Shown: positions 10,881 to 22,847 of the stretch, one piece after another
Numbering within the stretch: the stretch's first letter is position 1
Layout of the letters: every line of letters starts with the position of its first letter
NCBI GenBank assembly: GCA_003049465.1
Contig: PYSS01000016.1
Coordinates: 62,001 to 126,000, forward strand
DNA from: Magnaporthiopsis rhizophila
Taxonomy: Eukaryota > Ascomycota > Sordariomycetes > Magnaporthales > Magnaporthaceae
Length of the DNA: 64,000 bases
Direction: 5' to 3'
Notes under the pieces: generated by a model
Seen by the model: only the letters and a program-made list of their open reading frames with translations
Database searches by the model: none
What the model was told of the DNA's origin: nothing
Position numbers and translations under genes: made by a program

Positions 10881-11548
10881 ATGAAGTTCCTTCAGCTCGT
10901 CACCGTTGGCCTAGCCGCTCTGATCAGCAGCACTTGTGCCGCGCCCGTGACCAAGGGCGAGCCCGTCGTCACCAACACGGAGCTCTACACCAAATTCGGG
11001 GGCTCCAGCATGAGGGAAGGCACGACCTACAAGGCCGAGATCAAGTGGCCCAAGCCCAACAAGGCGGACCCGAACGAGGCCATCGAGGCGGCGCGCAAGG
11101 CCGTGTGCGCTATGCACTTCGCCTACGCCATCGTCAGCGTCAAGAAGACGACCAAGAAGGGCAGCAAGACAAAGCCTACCCAGATCACCATGGACGTCGA
11201 GGGCTTCCTGTGGGATCTGCGGCTGGGCTCCGGCGGAGCGGCCGTCGTCCCCCCGACCAAAACTCTCGACACCATGAAGAAGTCGATCCTGGGTACTCAA
11301 GTCACCCTGGGCTCGCCCACCAGGAAGAGCAAAAGTCAAATTAACAGCATCGGTACGTGCTTCCTATTTACTTCACTTTCTGTTTTTTTTTTTTTTTATG
11401 CCCTGTCGCCAATAATGAAAGTGATGCGATTTCTCGTACTGAACTTCCCGTGCCTATAGCCTCTGATTATATCGCCGGCCACAAAACATTTGATCCGAAG
11501 AACAACAACTGCAGGTCATTCTTGGACCACATGATGGCCTCGACGTAG
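10881..11548 (+). CDS. Small secreted protein of unknown function
   Basis: Two exons, 10881-11352 and 11460-11548 (donor GTACGT, acceptor CCTATAG, phase 1), encode 186 aa. The first ~20 residues (MKFLQLVTVGLAALISSTCA) are a textbook signal peptide. The mature protein is rich in Lys and Thr (a patch with KKTTKKGSK) and has only two cysteines, one in AVCAMHFAYAIVSV and one near the C-terminus (NNNCRSFLDHMM), which could form one disulfide. The upstream TATATG element and pyrimidine-rich leader fit a normally expressed gene. I recognise no family. Size and secretion make it effector-like, but that is inference. The intron contains a run of about 16 T. Confidence 0.75.
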
Positions 11549-12172
11549 GGGCGCGACTGTACTAATTACTGGGGTCTTGACTGTGATTTTATATCTGGGA
11601 CACTGTACGTTTTCGGGACACGGTATTAGCATAGCATAGCCGTTTTTAGCATAGCATAGCATAGCATAGCGGTTGGAATTTGGCATAGATAGCGGTCGGG
11701 ATTTGGCATAGACTTTCGTTGCTCGTTTCGGTTGTGGCTCTTATCTTTGTTTTCATTTGCATAATGCAAATGCCCCGTTCCTTGACGTCATAGATCCCCT
11801 CGTGCGAACGTGTTGTTATAGTTTGGTTCGTTGCAAATTATGGCAACCCCCAGCGATCGGTGGTGTCCCCAGGCACAATTCTGCGGCTCCCTCTGCGAGG
11901 TTGGCTTAAGCACTTGAGGCACGGAAGGGGCCAGCCATTCATGGCTAACGATTTCAATCTTCTTCTTTGGGGCTCGCAAGCTGCTGGCGGAAATGCCCAT
12001 CCAGTGGAGCTCGTTGCTGTGCTGTTTGGTCTGTGCTTGGCTTGCGCGCTGGTGCAATTATGACATCATCAGGAAGCGGGGAGAAGCAGGGCAGTGCAAT
12101 AAAAGAAGGCCGCGCCTGGCCGCACCAGCGGCAATAATTCCTATCCAACGCGCGCCGACAAGAATCAGAAAT
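11549..12172. other. Intergenic with short repeats
   Basis: Contains the ATAGC pentanucleotide array and a 21-bp direct repeat listed separately; otherwise no coding signal. Confidence 0.5.
11626..11712. repeat. ATAGC pentanucleotide array and adjacent 21-bp direct repeat
   Basis: Two clusters of AGCAT/ATAGC units (11627-11640 and 11647-11670) are followed by two near-identical copies of GCGGTTGGAATTTGGCATAG (11669-11689 and 11692-11712, two mismatches). Confidence 0.85.
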
Positions 12173-13215
12173 ATGCCTGCTATCCGAATCCAGCAGTTCC
12201 TCCCACTGGTTGCGGCGCTCGCCTGCGGCACGGCTCTGGGCCGTGAGCAGCGAGTTCTGGGACCAGTCTCGATGGTCAAGGCAATTTACGGCAGCTCGGT
12301 CCATGACGAGTGAGTGCCTATCCCGAACATTAAACTCAACGAACGCTATCGATGACGGGGCTAACTGGCCGCTGCGGTCTAGACTCGTCAAAGCTGAGAT
12401 CATACCCCAGGGTACGGGCCTGGTCACCAAGTCCCTTGCAGCCTGATGATATACTGACATATCCTCTTATCCCCGCCAGTGATTGACGACTTTGATCCTG
12501 CCTTCCTGCTCCATGCCGAGTGGTCCTCCAAGACGCGCGCCGAGCTCGGCAACGTCGTCCGGCCAGACAAGCTCCAGGCCCAGCCCACTATCGCCCTGAC
12601 CCCGATCGCCACGACAAAAGCCTCGAGCCCGCAGCACAGGCGTGATAGCCTTGAAGGAGCTGCTGCTCCCCCAGCCACCGATGTCGAGCAGTGTCCTGGC
12701 GCCAACGCCAAGTCGAACATGACGTACGCCATCGTGCTGACCGATCCGGACGCGCCCTCGCACCAAGACAACAAGTGGTCCGAGTTCTGCCACTGGATCG
12801 CCACGGGCCGCATCGCCGTCGAGCTGAAGCCCCCGCGGGCTCAGCAGCAGGGCGAGGGTGGGGAGGGCGAGCGCGACTGCCCGCAGCTCAGCCTTGCGGG
12901 CCTCGAGGATGTCATGCCATACAAGCCGCCTGGCCCGCCCGAGGGGACGGGCAGGCACCGCTACGTCTTTTTTGCCTTTACGCCAATCAACGCCACCACG
13001 GCGCCGCTCAACGTCACCAAGCCCGGCGAGCGCAAGCGCTGGGGCACGGACAAGCCAGGGAGCGGCGTCCGTCAGTGGGCCCAGGAGAACGGCCTCGCGT
13101 CTATTGGCAAGTTCACGGGACAATGATACGCCAGGGATACGTGGCCATGTTTGCTAATTCCAACTTCTGCCTCACAGCTGCCAACTTCATCTATGCCCAG
13201 AACGGTAAGCAATGA
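12173..13215 (+). CDS. PEBP-family protein (phosphatidylethanolamine-binding / carboxypeptidase Y inhibitor-like)
   Basis: Four exons: 12173-12309, 12383-12411, 12480-13106 and 13178-13215, giving 276 aa. The first 25 residues (MPAIRIQQFLPLVAALACGT) look like a signal peptide. Family motifs follow: LVKAEIIPQVIDDFDPAFLL, the ligand-pocket block YAIVLTDPDAPS with FCHWIATGRI, then GTGRHRYVFFAF and the C-terminal ANFIYAQN. PEBP proteins bind anionic phospholipid head groups; the yeast relative Tfs1 inhibits carboxypeptidase Y and Ras-GAP. A low-complexity insert (Gln/Gly/Glu, QQQGEGGEGE) sits between the two pocket blocks. The last intron begins with GC (GGCAAGT) rather than GT: using GC-AG restores the family C-terminus, while the nearby GT donor gives the wrong frame. 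It is convergent with the membrane-protein gene. Confidence 0.85.
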
Positions 13216-13474
13216 ACACGACAAAGAACTGCCGTCGCGAGCTATGGTTGTGTAGAGTTAAATAGTAGCCAATTCGCAAGGACAGCGGAGCAAGACTGCG
13301 TGCAGGACAACCAGGAGAATTGAGATTTCTACATCTCCCGGGCTCTTCACCCCCTTTCTTGACCCGAACTATCCGTAGATTCATCATCAGGCTGGCGGCC
13401 TAGGTTTAGGTGTATTGTTTGTGTATTGGAATATTGTACTGGTGGGCTAATCCAAATGCTCGGCTTCGATCATG

Positions 13475-15336
13475 TTATTTTATTATCTCCAGATCGTGCA
13501 TTATCCTCGCGCCCAATGGCTGTGGCTCTGACGACGAGGCCCTCAGGCCAGCCTCGACATCATCGGGAGGCAATGGATGCGGAAACCATGCCTCGGCAAT
13601 TGCGCGCTGCAAAGTCGGCATGTCGTGCGGCCCGGCCTCGGTCACATCGTGGTTGACCTCGCGCGTCACCACTACCCGCGTCACTGGCAAGTTCCGGCCA
13701 CCACTGCCCACGCTGGCCCGTGGCTCGGCCAGACCAGTGGTAGAACCGGGCGTGGTGGCGCGCTCGTTGTCCGCCACGCCACCCTCGAGCTGCACGCGCT
13801 GCCGCTCCCGGCCGGCCATACCAGCGGACGAGATGTGGGTCGTCGTGCCGAAGCGCCGCGGTCTGCTTGGGCCCCCTCCGTCGCGCCTCATGCTAGCTGC
13901 GCTAGCCGCGGCGCCGCTGTTGTGCCTGGACGAGCGCGTCAGCGTTCCGAAGTGCCAGCTGAACGGCACGTCACTGTCGCATGAGAGGTGGTCGAGTCCG
14001 CCACGCTGCAGGTTTCCGCGCGTCCGTGGCCGCATATGTGGCGGCTTCTCGCCCGTGAAGTCGCTGTCTGACGAAGACAGGTGCAGTATGCGCGCGAGCC
14101 AGGGAAAGTGGCTGCCGAACTGTTTAAGAGCCGGGATGCAGGCGCAGCTGATCAGGGCGCTGATCTCGGCTGCGGACCAGTTCATGGGATCGACTAGCTG
14201 GTCTGGCAGGAATGTGTCGAAAGGGATATCAGTTGCCATTTCCATCCTGTAAGAATCGCCGCTCCGAAGAGAAGACATACAAGATACGTCTGAAAAATCC
14301 GTTCTAACTGATTGTACGATCCTGACGACGGATATTATGCAGATGAAAAGGCCGAGCGACAGCATCAAGATAACGCCAATCCTTTTGGCCACAGACAATT
14401 GCGTGAGCTGCCAGATATAGGGGATGGGCTGGATGAATAGGATGAGGTCCACGGAGATATTGCAGACGAACTGGCGGCGTCGATGTCAGGGCAGTGCGGC
14501 ACGGCACGAAAGTAGGTAGATAGTCAGCAAGACAACTAACAGGCGTGGAATGGCGGTTCCGATTTCAGCGTACCGTTATCCACCACATAGGTACCAGACT
14601 AACACAAGACCCCTCAACGCTCGTGTCCCAGGCCATCCGCACAGGTTTACACTGAAACACCACGTAAAAGACCTGAAAGGCGGTCTGGATTGGCAGGAAG
14701 ACGATGAGGGCGCGATTCAAAACACCAACGGGCCGGCTCAAGAGGAGGCGGAGGTAGAGGCAGGCGAAGGAGGCCTTTGCGAAACCGATGCCAATGCTCC
14801 AGGTGGCCGAAGTCACCATGATCCATTGCAGGATGCGCTGCTGGTTGGCGGCCGACACTTCATTCATGTGCTTTCCGAAGCCGTATGGCACCGCTGTCGT
14901 TCCCCGCTCGGATGGGATCTTCGTTAGCTCGACGCAGTGCACAAGCTGCCACTCGGGGTTGGACTTGCCGGCCAGGCCTGCGGTGGCAAAGCCCACGTGA
15001 AATATCTGAACGAGGAGGTGGTGTCGCCGCCTCGTGTGGCCCAAGTCAGAATAACATGCAGCGGGTTTGACAGCAGGGCAGATGCAGGCCATCGCATACC
15101 CAGCTCAGGAATATAAACACTAGACACGCGACAATGCCAAACTCGGAGGGTGAAGGTCAGCAAGGGACCCAAATTCGGGGTGGGAAGCGGGCTGCCTGAG
15201 CCAACGCACAGTCGTCCCAGCCGAGACCGCCTCGGTAGTATCGCTCGCCAATCCTGATGCTAACCAATAGTGTGGTGATTGCGAGCAACGCCGACGAGAC
15301 GGTGATGAACTGTGGCCCGAGGTCGTCGACGGGCAT
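13475..15336 (-). CDS. Fungal rhodopsin-like seven-helix integral membrane protein
   Basis: Best model has four exons: 15336-15210, 15119-15100, 15005-14574 and 14470-13475 (524 aa). Hydrophobic segments match the fungal rhodopsin-domain (SAT4/PTH11-related) family: FITVSSALLAITTLLVSIRI, then GLGWDD, WIMVTSATWSIGIGFAKASF, LNRALIVFLPIQTAFQVFYV, CNISVDLILFIQPIPYIWQL and IGVILMLSLGLFICIISVVR. The family's late motif is represented by AAEISALISCACIPAL. The ~200-residue tail is Ser/Pro/Arg-rich and probably cytoplasmic. Exon 2 is only 20 nt in this model. The sequence directly upstream (FGIVACLVFIFLSW) is a better helix 2 but lacks a frame-compatible splice, so either the microexon or a one-base error is possible. 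Role as receptor or sensor is inferred from family only. Confidence 0.75.
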
Positions 15337-15593
15337 GACGGCGTCGGGGAGCTCGCCAGGCCACAGCAGTGATGTGATGTGCTAGAGGGGAGAGAGGGTG
15401 ACGTCTGCTGAAGGCTGGTGCTGCATCCGATCACGCCGTCTCATCGTGGGCTCTCAGGGTCGGTGTGACTTTCTCCCTCTCCCCTTTCAACCTCGCTCCG
15501 CCGCTTTTGGCCTCCCCAAGTTGGGCCCTGCCGAGGGTTTTTGTGTGCTGGCCGGATCGCTGGGGAAACACCTCGCAGCGAAAAAGAAAAAAA

Positions 15594-15633
<40 letters not shown>

Positions 15634-17910
15634 AAGGAAGGAAAGGGACGTGTGGCTACGCTCGGGGACTTGCGGCATCCAAATGGTCCGAACAGTGCCA
15701 ATTATGGGCGTTCTGGAAAGCAGGAAAAGCAGGGATTGGACTATTTCAAGATGCCTTCTCCAGGAAAAGAGACGCCAATTTGTTTTGAAACATATGGTAC
15801 AGGCCCCAGCACCCCCAAAAAAAAGTCTGTTTTCCAGACTCAGCCAAAGCCTATCCATCCCATCTTACTACTGCTCACGCCAGAGACAGAGTCATTCGGA
15901 TTGGTGTGGCCTGGGGAGTACCCATGCCGAACCCCCGCGATTTCAAACCTTTTTCCGGACCTGGATGCCGATTGGTGCCGACAGTGAAACCGCCAGCGAC
16001 GCGTGCTAGGTCTGCCGGCGTGTCTGCTCTGGCCGTCACCAACGCTTCCTCGCCCGCCGTGCCTTTGGGCTACCTAACCTACCCTACCTAGGTAGTAGCC
16101 ATGCACACCGACGCGATGCAGCGGCCGCTGACGTCAAGGCATTGGACGGCGTGGTGGCAGGTCAACGCACGCACCGGACAGGAAGGCAGCCCCGACAGAC
16201 TCGTATGTTGAGACGGCTGCCAAGGAGACAAAAAAAAAAAAAACACGCCCAGGTTGGTCTGCACGGACGTGATTCAGGGCCGATGGGCGGCGTGGCATCC
16301 CGCACACCTTGCGCGAGATTGACCGAGCGTCGTTGGAGGACGCCGAAAGAGGAAATTCCGGGCGCTGTGGAGCGCGAGGGGAAAAAAAAAACCACGGACT
16401 TCTTCGGAAGCGGTGGGCCGTCTGCCACGGCGTCTGATGACACGTTCGACTCGCGTGAAAGAATGGATGGATGGGTGCCACATGCGCCCGTCTGATGTAA
16501 GCCGGAAGGAAGCCGGTATGCAAGGTACCGGATGCTGCCTCGGCACGCACAGGGTGGTCTGTCAAAGGATCGATCACCCGAGTCGTTTCAATACCAAAGC
16601 CGCCTCCTTACACCTCCATCCATCCTTTGACGCAGACCCACTCCCGAACGCCGAGAATGTCCAGCCAAGGATCCTGTGTCGACGTGTTATCGCGTGGAGG
16701 ACCTCGCTCGTGTACCCCGCACGGAGCGCTCTTTTCAGCACGCTGACGCCCCGCATCTCGGGGGATGCGCCCGCTGTTGCAAAAGAACGGTGCCCACGCG
16801 GGGGATCTGCAGTATCACGATCCCGGTGCGCGTTATAAAGCCTCGCCCGGCCGAGGCCGACGAGTGCTTACTACCCCTGTAACGCGGTTGTATATATATA
16901 GAGCCAAAAAAAAGTTTCGTATTTTTACCCCTTCCTACTTGTCCTTTAGAAATAGATTAATTATCAGGGTCTATCGCATGCGTTTATACTCTGCGATACC
17001 TGCAGCTCGCCCCGGCCCCGCGAAATCCGCGACCACGTGCCCAGGAAGTCCCTGGAGGCCAAGCCGGACCGTCTGGCGCGGATGGGCACGTGGCGTCCCG
17101 AGCGGGTCCGCCGACCCGACCACGGAGGACGTAAGTCACTTGCGGTGCTCCGGCGCCGGCATCGGGGCCGTGTGGTCCGGCTCCGCGGAAATTCTGACGC
17201 GCGATAACTAGGCCACTGTTGTTGCTGGCATCGTATCCCAGTATTCGTGCAGCTGGAAGAATATTTTTTTTTTCAACCCCTCGAGGCACTCACGCGCTTA
17301 ATAGCCACCCCGCCTCCTCTCTCGCCGCACGGGTCACGCCGTGTTTCGCAAGGCTGCCAGCCCACCCCCGTCCTGGCGGAAGCCAGCCTGGAATCGGCGC
17401 CTTGTGGAGCATCACCGACCCAGCCACCCCTGCAAAACCGAGAGAGCGGCTGGGCTTTTCGGCAGATCCTCTTGTCCCCTAGAGGCAGAGCCTGGGCCAG
17501 TCGAGACTACCGAGAACGCGTACTTGACAGGATCGTCGTGACGCGAAAGACGTAATTGGGGGACGGAGGTGGATCGGAAACCGATGGGGATGAGATATAT
17601 CGTCGGTCAATTCCTGGTAGTTACTGATAACTGTGCGCTGAGCGAGCTGGCAGGACGTGCCGCTATTGCTCCATAGCCTCGCATTGTGCAATTTCATAGG
17701 AACAGCCGGGCCCCGGAACGTGGTCGGTTGTCAAAGCAAAGCAGGTATGTGTCATCCCGAACTCTGGCTGTCTACGCTGTCGAAGGCTGCAACTGCCATC
17801 CGATCTGGCTACGAAAACTTCCTTTCAGTCCACGCCCCCAACCCCTCTGCTCAACAGACAAGCCGCTGCTATCCATCCTAAATCGCCCACCAACTTGACC
17901 CTTGTCGATC
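15337..17910. other. Gene-poor region
   Basis: No recognisable gene in 2.6 kb on either strand. It contains the G36 tract, short A runs (about 16231-16243, 16381-16390) and CTACCTA/TAGGTAG motifs near 16070-16095. Frames longer than 100 codons here are Arg/Pro/Gly-rich overlaps of one another without family motifs. Confidence 0.45.
15597..15632. repeat. Poly-G tract of 36
   Basis: Uninterrupted run of 36 G directly preceded by an A/G-rich stretch. It could form G-quadruplexes; such runs are also prone to length errors. Confidence 0.95.
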
Positions 17911-18627
17911 ATGGCAGGATTCGCACGGAAATGGGTCAGTCCTGAATGCTTATTTCCGCTTGGTCCTGGACACAAAACTTTCTTTCTGGAACGCCAAGGA
18001 GACATTTACAATAAGTACGGAATCAATTGTTGTGGACCGGCGTTGACCCACCTGCGCGCTATCCCAACCTCCTCGGCTAGCAATATCTCAGTCAAGTATA
18101 CGTCGAATCTCTTCGCATGGGTAGCCTTTCTCTACGCGGACGGTGACGGGAATTGGTACAGATGCGCCTCCGGCATGGACGACGCGCCTCTTCCAGAAGT
18201 GAACCGACCTTATCAAGGTGATATCGAAAGTCACCCCAGTAGCCCAGATCAGCAGACTCTTTCTTACTGGCGGCGTGGCAAGATGGCACGTGGGTGGTAT
18301 GGAGTCGTACCCACGGGATGTGGAGAGTCCCGCCGACCCGACTCGTCGATCCGACTCCGGCTTCCGCCAGCGGCAAACGCGCGCGTGGTCGGATGCGGAC
18401 TCACTAATTATCCCCCAGGCGACGACCGGAATTTGCCAAACATAGAAGCGGTCTTGAAGCAGCCCATGGACCATGCAAGGAAGACGCCCATTTACTACAA
18501 GGGACGAAGAGCTAGCTGGCGACCGGACGTGTTCGGAGGGCGCGGTCTAGGGGCCACGCCTGACACGAAGCACCGTGAAAAATCTGTGTTGTGTGGTGGC
18601 GGCTGGAAATTTGTGGCGGAAAGCTGA
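17911..18627 (+). CDS. Hypothetical protein, weak support
   Basis: An ATG at 17911 opens a frame of 238 codons without introns. Two aromatic/charged stretches look protein-like (GPGHKTFFLERQGDIYNKYG and AWVAFLYADGDGNWYRCASG). Codon use is only mildly G/C-ending, unlike the confirmed genes nearby, and no domain is recognised. The minus strand also has a shorter open frame over part of this interval. It may be a real lineage-specific gene, a relic or chance. Confidence 0.2.
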   Translation: MAGFARKWVSPECLFPLGPGHKTFFLERQGDIYNKYGINCCGPALTHLRAIPTSSASNISVKYTSNLFAWVAFLYADGDGNWYRCASGMDDAPLPEVNRPYQGDIESHPSSPDQQTLSYWRRGKMARGWYGVVPTGCGESRRPDSSIRLRLPPAANARVVGCGLTNYPPGDDRNLPNIEAVLKQPMDHARKTPIYYKGRRASWRPDVFGGRGLGATPDTKHREKSVLCGGGWKFVAES

Positions 18628-20810
18628 AGTAAAAGGTACTGGGTACTGAGTATTATTCCGAGAGAAAGAACCCGGGTCAATTACTCCCGAGAACCGTCCG
18701 GGCTCCCCGCGTCTTTGATTTCGTATCTGCCTTCGGATGCAGGGCTACGGGACGACGTCAAATCGGGATCGCGGGGGCATCTAGTGGGCCATCAGGCCGA
18801 AATCCCGATCAATTGCGATATCCGACACTTTTCAGATGACATCATGGCATGCTTGCGGGGAAAGGCCGCCACGCGACGACGAGCCTCGCCACGGGTTACG
18901 GGGCACCTGACCACATAAAAATTGAGAAGCTTAATTAGGTGTTCGCTTCGCCAATGCAGTAGCAGCCAACGCAAAAAACGATGTCCAAATAAAACCAACA
19001 AAAAAACAGCTAGAAGATACTCGATTGGGATTTGAAGGAAAATTCTTTTTTGTAAAATAAGTTGTTTTCAAATCGTTGCACCGTGCGCCCCCAGAAAGAG
19101 AGAAATGTAGGACTGCTGTTAATCGTCTCATTTTTATGTGCGCAGGGTACGGGGATAACGGCTCGTCGGCAGCGATGCCAAGATGTACCTAGTGCCGAAC
19201 GATCCGTTCATGCCAGGCTGAATCGCATGTGTGCATGGCGGGGACGACGGACAGGGGAAGCAAGCAATATCTCCGACAGGGCCCCCAAGCAGGTTGTTTG
19301 TTTCAAAGACTTGGCGGCTCCAGTGCGGGGTGCCGTTGCTGACGTGGCTGCGGGCTCGGTATTTTTGGGACACCACTGATGTGGTTCCACGCCAGCCGGT
19401 AAACGCGCTGGTATTAGTCACTCAGTATGAGGGGGCAAATTCGGCTCCCCCGGTACCGAACCCATATAAAATTAATATCAGGGGCTCCTAGCTGGGGGCA
19501 GGCGCGGGGGCGCCGAATGGAACCGCACACAGCTTAAGCATCAAGCATCAATATGGTGGGTGTGTTTTGCTTCCCCTTCGTCTATAGGAGGTGGCACGGC
19601 TGGCGGCTCGCCCGTGCTGGGGGACCATGAATGTCATCTCGATATTCCTCGGTGTCGTTCGGCATCGCGAATCAGGCCTGGTAGGCACCATATGCCACAA
19701 TAAACGGCCCCTGTGCACGCAGGGCGCTGACTCGACCGCAGCCGAGCGCCAAGACAGCTTAGGCACAGCAAGCTTCTTCTCGTGTGGGACGCGGGAGCAG
19801 ATCTCTCTTGCTTCAAATGCTTGGGTTAGCTTTCCACGTGTTTTCTTAGGAACACGGTGCCGACGAGGCCATGATCGCCGGCGCAGGGTCGAGTAATACG
19901 CAATCCGCCCGCGCAAATCCGCTCGGCTTTTCGCAATTCTCTCGCGCCTTGCCGTCCCATCTGGTGCGGTTCGTGTGTACTGGCGAGGAGATGCCGAACG
20001 CCATTGAGCCACAACCTTACTCCCGGCGGAAAGCCCGAGAAAGGCCCCCTGGCGTGGGGGTACTGCCGGTCGCCTCAAGGTCCTCGTCCCAAGATATTCC
20101 CTTCCACTTCTTCCGCCTCGCGTCTAGTGCGATTTTGGCCCTGCGTCTCCCCCACAAGATGCTGATTCAGACCGAGGTTCACTCTGCGTGCCGCTGCGAC
20201 CTCGCGGTGGCTGGGTCGCATCCGGGAACAACTCACCGCTGCGATCCAACCTCCCTATGCCGGCCCAGATAGGACTGAGACAGAAGCGACAACGACTCGT
20301 TCAAATTGGGTCCGCCTCATACGCAGCTATATCCCGGATAGCCGGCGGGGGAACTCGAGGGGGCGACGACCAACGGGAATAGAGAAGGACCGCATGAGGC
20401 GATCTCCGACTAGGTAGTACCCTGCTCGAAGCTCATTGGCCCCAGCTGCGGGTATCCAGGAGAGAGTAGCTAGGTCATCGAATGCAGAATCTCCCGTACC
20501 GCCGGGGGTGATGCAAGTCGCGTGGCTACGAGCGTCCGCTATGCAAGAACCCAGTCGCCTTCGAGATACGAGTATCTCCGCCTGTCAAATAGAAAAATCT
20601 CGCGCGCGTGTCGTCTATAAAACATGCGGCTCCCATTCCTGTTCTCAACACGACTGCTTCTGGTTCTTCACCATCCTCAGTCCATTGTGGGAAATCATCT
20701 GGTCTGGTTCCAACCTCCCCAACCTACCTAGATAATACGACGACCATTACGAGGCACCCCCAGCCAGCCAAAACCCAATCATCTCTCCTCTCCTTTCCCC
20801 TTTTCTCACG
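18628..20810. other. Gene-poor region; promoter of oxalate decarboxylase at the right end
   Basis: No coding sequence recognised between 18628 and 20600. A TATAAAA box at 20616-20622, about 190 nt upstream of the oxalate decarboxylase ATG, and a C/T-rich leader just before the ATG support a core promoter. Confidence 0.5.
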
Positions 20811-22550
20811 ATGATGAAGCTTCTTGGACTCGGTGCCCTGGGCGTCGCCCTTGCCGCACCTGCTCCGCAGTGAGTTGCCATCCTCCTCCCTCCACTAGGA
20901 CGTCATGATGCTAACGGCGAACCTCTCGCCAGGATGCCGGCCAACTACGGCCAGAACCAAGGCCCAGTCGGCGGCGTCACTCCTCCCTTGCCCGCCGTCA
21001 GCGCACCTCGCGGCCAGCTGCGCGGCGACCTGAGCCTCCAGGGCGGCATCGCCCCGCGGCCCAAGGTCACCGGCGGCGATTCCGCCGTCGTTCCGGACGC
21101 GCAGAAGGTTGTCGGACAGGATGCCGATGCCAAGCTCGGCGTCTTCCTGGACTTCAACAGCGTCGAGAAGCCAGAGCCCATCAGGGGCGACAAGGGCGCT
21201 ACCGACCCCGGACCGCGTACGTCACCATAACGTTTGGGCAGTACCGTGGATCAAGCATAGTGTTTCCTATGCTGACAAGGTCCTCCTCCGTGTTTTGCAG
21301 GCACGTACGAGTACGAGAGGCTCAACCCGGACCTTTTCGCGCCTCCAACCTCGGACAAGGGCGACATGCCCCTCTCGATGTGGCCCATGAGCCTGAGCCA
21401 CAACAAGCTGGGCACCGGCAAGAACGCGGGCTGGGCGCGCCAGCAGAACACGGATGTGCTGCCTGTCGCCAAGAAGATGGCCGGTGTCGACATGCGCCTC
21501 TCCCCGTGGGCGTACCGCGAGCTTCACGTGAGTAAAAGAATAAACGCGCCTTGCTGCCTGGCATCCAACATACAGAGCCGGCTAACAATATCGCCCCTGT
21601 CGCAGTGGCACACCTCGGCCGAGTGGGCCCTGATTCTCAAAGGCAGCGTCCGCGTGGCGGCCATGAACGATGACGGCGAGAGCTTCGTCGACGACGTGAC
21701 GGCCGGCGATGTCTGGTTCTTCCCACCCGGCATCCCGCACAGCCTACAGGCGCTAGGCGAGGGCACCGAGTTCCTGCTCGTCTTCGACGACGGCACCTTC
21801 TCCGAGGACGAGACGTTCCTGGCCACCGAGACCTTTATGCGCAACCCCGAGTCGGTCCTGGCCAAGAACTTTGAGGGGCTCGACCTGTCGGCGCTCAAGA
21901 ACCTGCCGACCGAGGAGCTCTTCATCTTCAACGGCAGCCCGGTCGACGACGACATCTCCAAGCAGAACATCACGGGCACGGCGGGCTCCATCCAAGCGCC
22001 CAACTCGTACACGTACCACTGGTCGCAGCAGAAGCCCTTCGAGACCCCCGGCGGCAGCGTCAAGATCCTCGACCCCGTCACCTTCCCAATCGCGCCCATG
22101 TTCTCGGCCGCGCTCGTCACGGTCCAGCCGGGCGCTATGCGCGAGCTGCACTGGCACACCACGTCGGACGAGTGGGACTTTTTCCTGCAGGGCTCCGCGC
22201 GCATGACCATCTTCAAGGCGCCGTCGTCGTCGCGCACCTTTGACTACACGGCCGGCGACGTCGGCTACATCGAGGCGGCCGAGTGCCACTACATCGAGAA
22301 CACGGGCACCGAGGACGTCATCTTCCTCGAGGTGCTGCAGGCCCCCAAGTTCAGCGACATCAGCGTCAGCCAGTGGCTCGCCCTGACGCCCCGCCAGGTC
22401 GTCAAGGACACCCTCCACCTGCCCGACTCCGTCCTGGACAAGCTGCCCAGGGACAAGACGCTGATCAAGCCCGGCAACAAGAACATGACCGCCATCGCGA
22501 ATGGTGCCAGCGAGAACTCGAGTGCCGCCGCTGGTGCCGGCAAGGCATAA
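20811..22550 (+). CDS. Oxalate decarboxylase, secreted bicupin
   Basis: Four exons: 20811-20869, 20933-21216, 21301-21527 and 21606-22550 (504 aa). A signal peptide (MMKLLGLGALGVALAAPAPQ) is followed by a Gly/Pro-rich segment and two cupin domains. Domain 1 (about residues 185-260) has the Mn-binding set ELHWHTSAEWA plus the later His in GIPHSLQAL. Domain 2 (about 360-440) has RELHWHTTSDEW and the His in ECHYIENTG. The acidic lid region after domain 1 (DDGTFSEDETFL) resembles the loop carrying the catalytic Glu in decarboxylases. The enzyme converts oxalate to formate and CO2, raising external pH. The third intron (78 nt, no stop, frame-neutral) splits the first HxH motif between His and Trp, so retention would destroy the site. 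Upstream TATAAAA box present. Confidence 0.92.
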
Positions 22551-22847
22551 ACATGATGCTTCCAAGCAATAATAACTTAGACACAGAGACACACACACAC
22601 CGAAGCAGCGTCACATATTTGATACCACCGCGTACCCAGAGAGGCACTGCCAGGTGTCGATAATGAGATAGTTTAGCGAGCGTGTGATTTTAATTTAATT
22701 ATTCATTCGTTCATATCTGTCTCTATTTCGGGAGATCGATTCTTTTCCCTTTTACTCCGCGTAGTAGCAAGGAAGATGGTAGACAACGGCAACGTCGAGC
22801 CCGATAGCCTTGGTAATTGGCTGTTGCCGCCAAGAGGGCCATGCGGC

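Noticed and set aside
10881..15336. A biosynthetic or resistance cluster formed by the secreted protein, PEBP and membrane protein
   Set aside because: No core biosynthetic enzyme, transporter or regulator is present and orientations give no operon-like or shared-promoter pattern.
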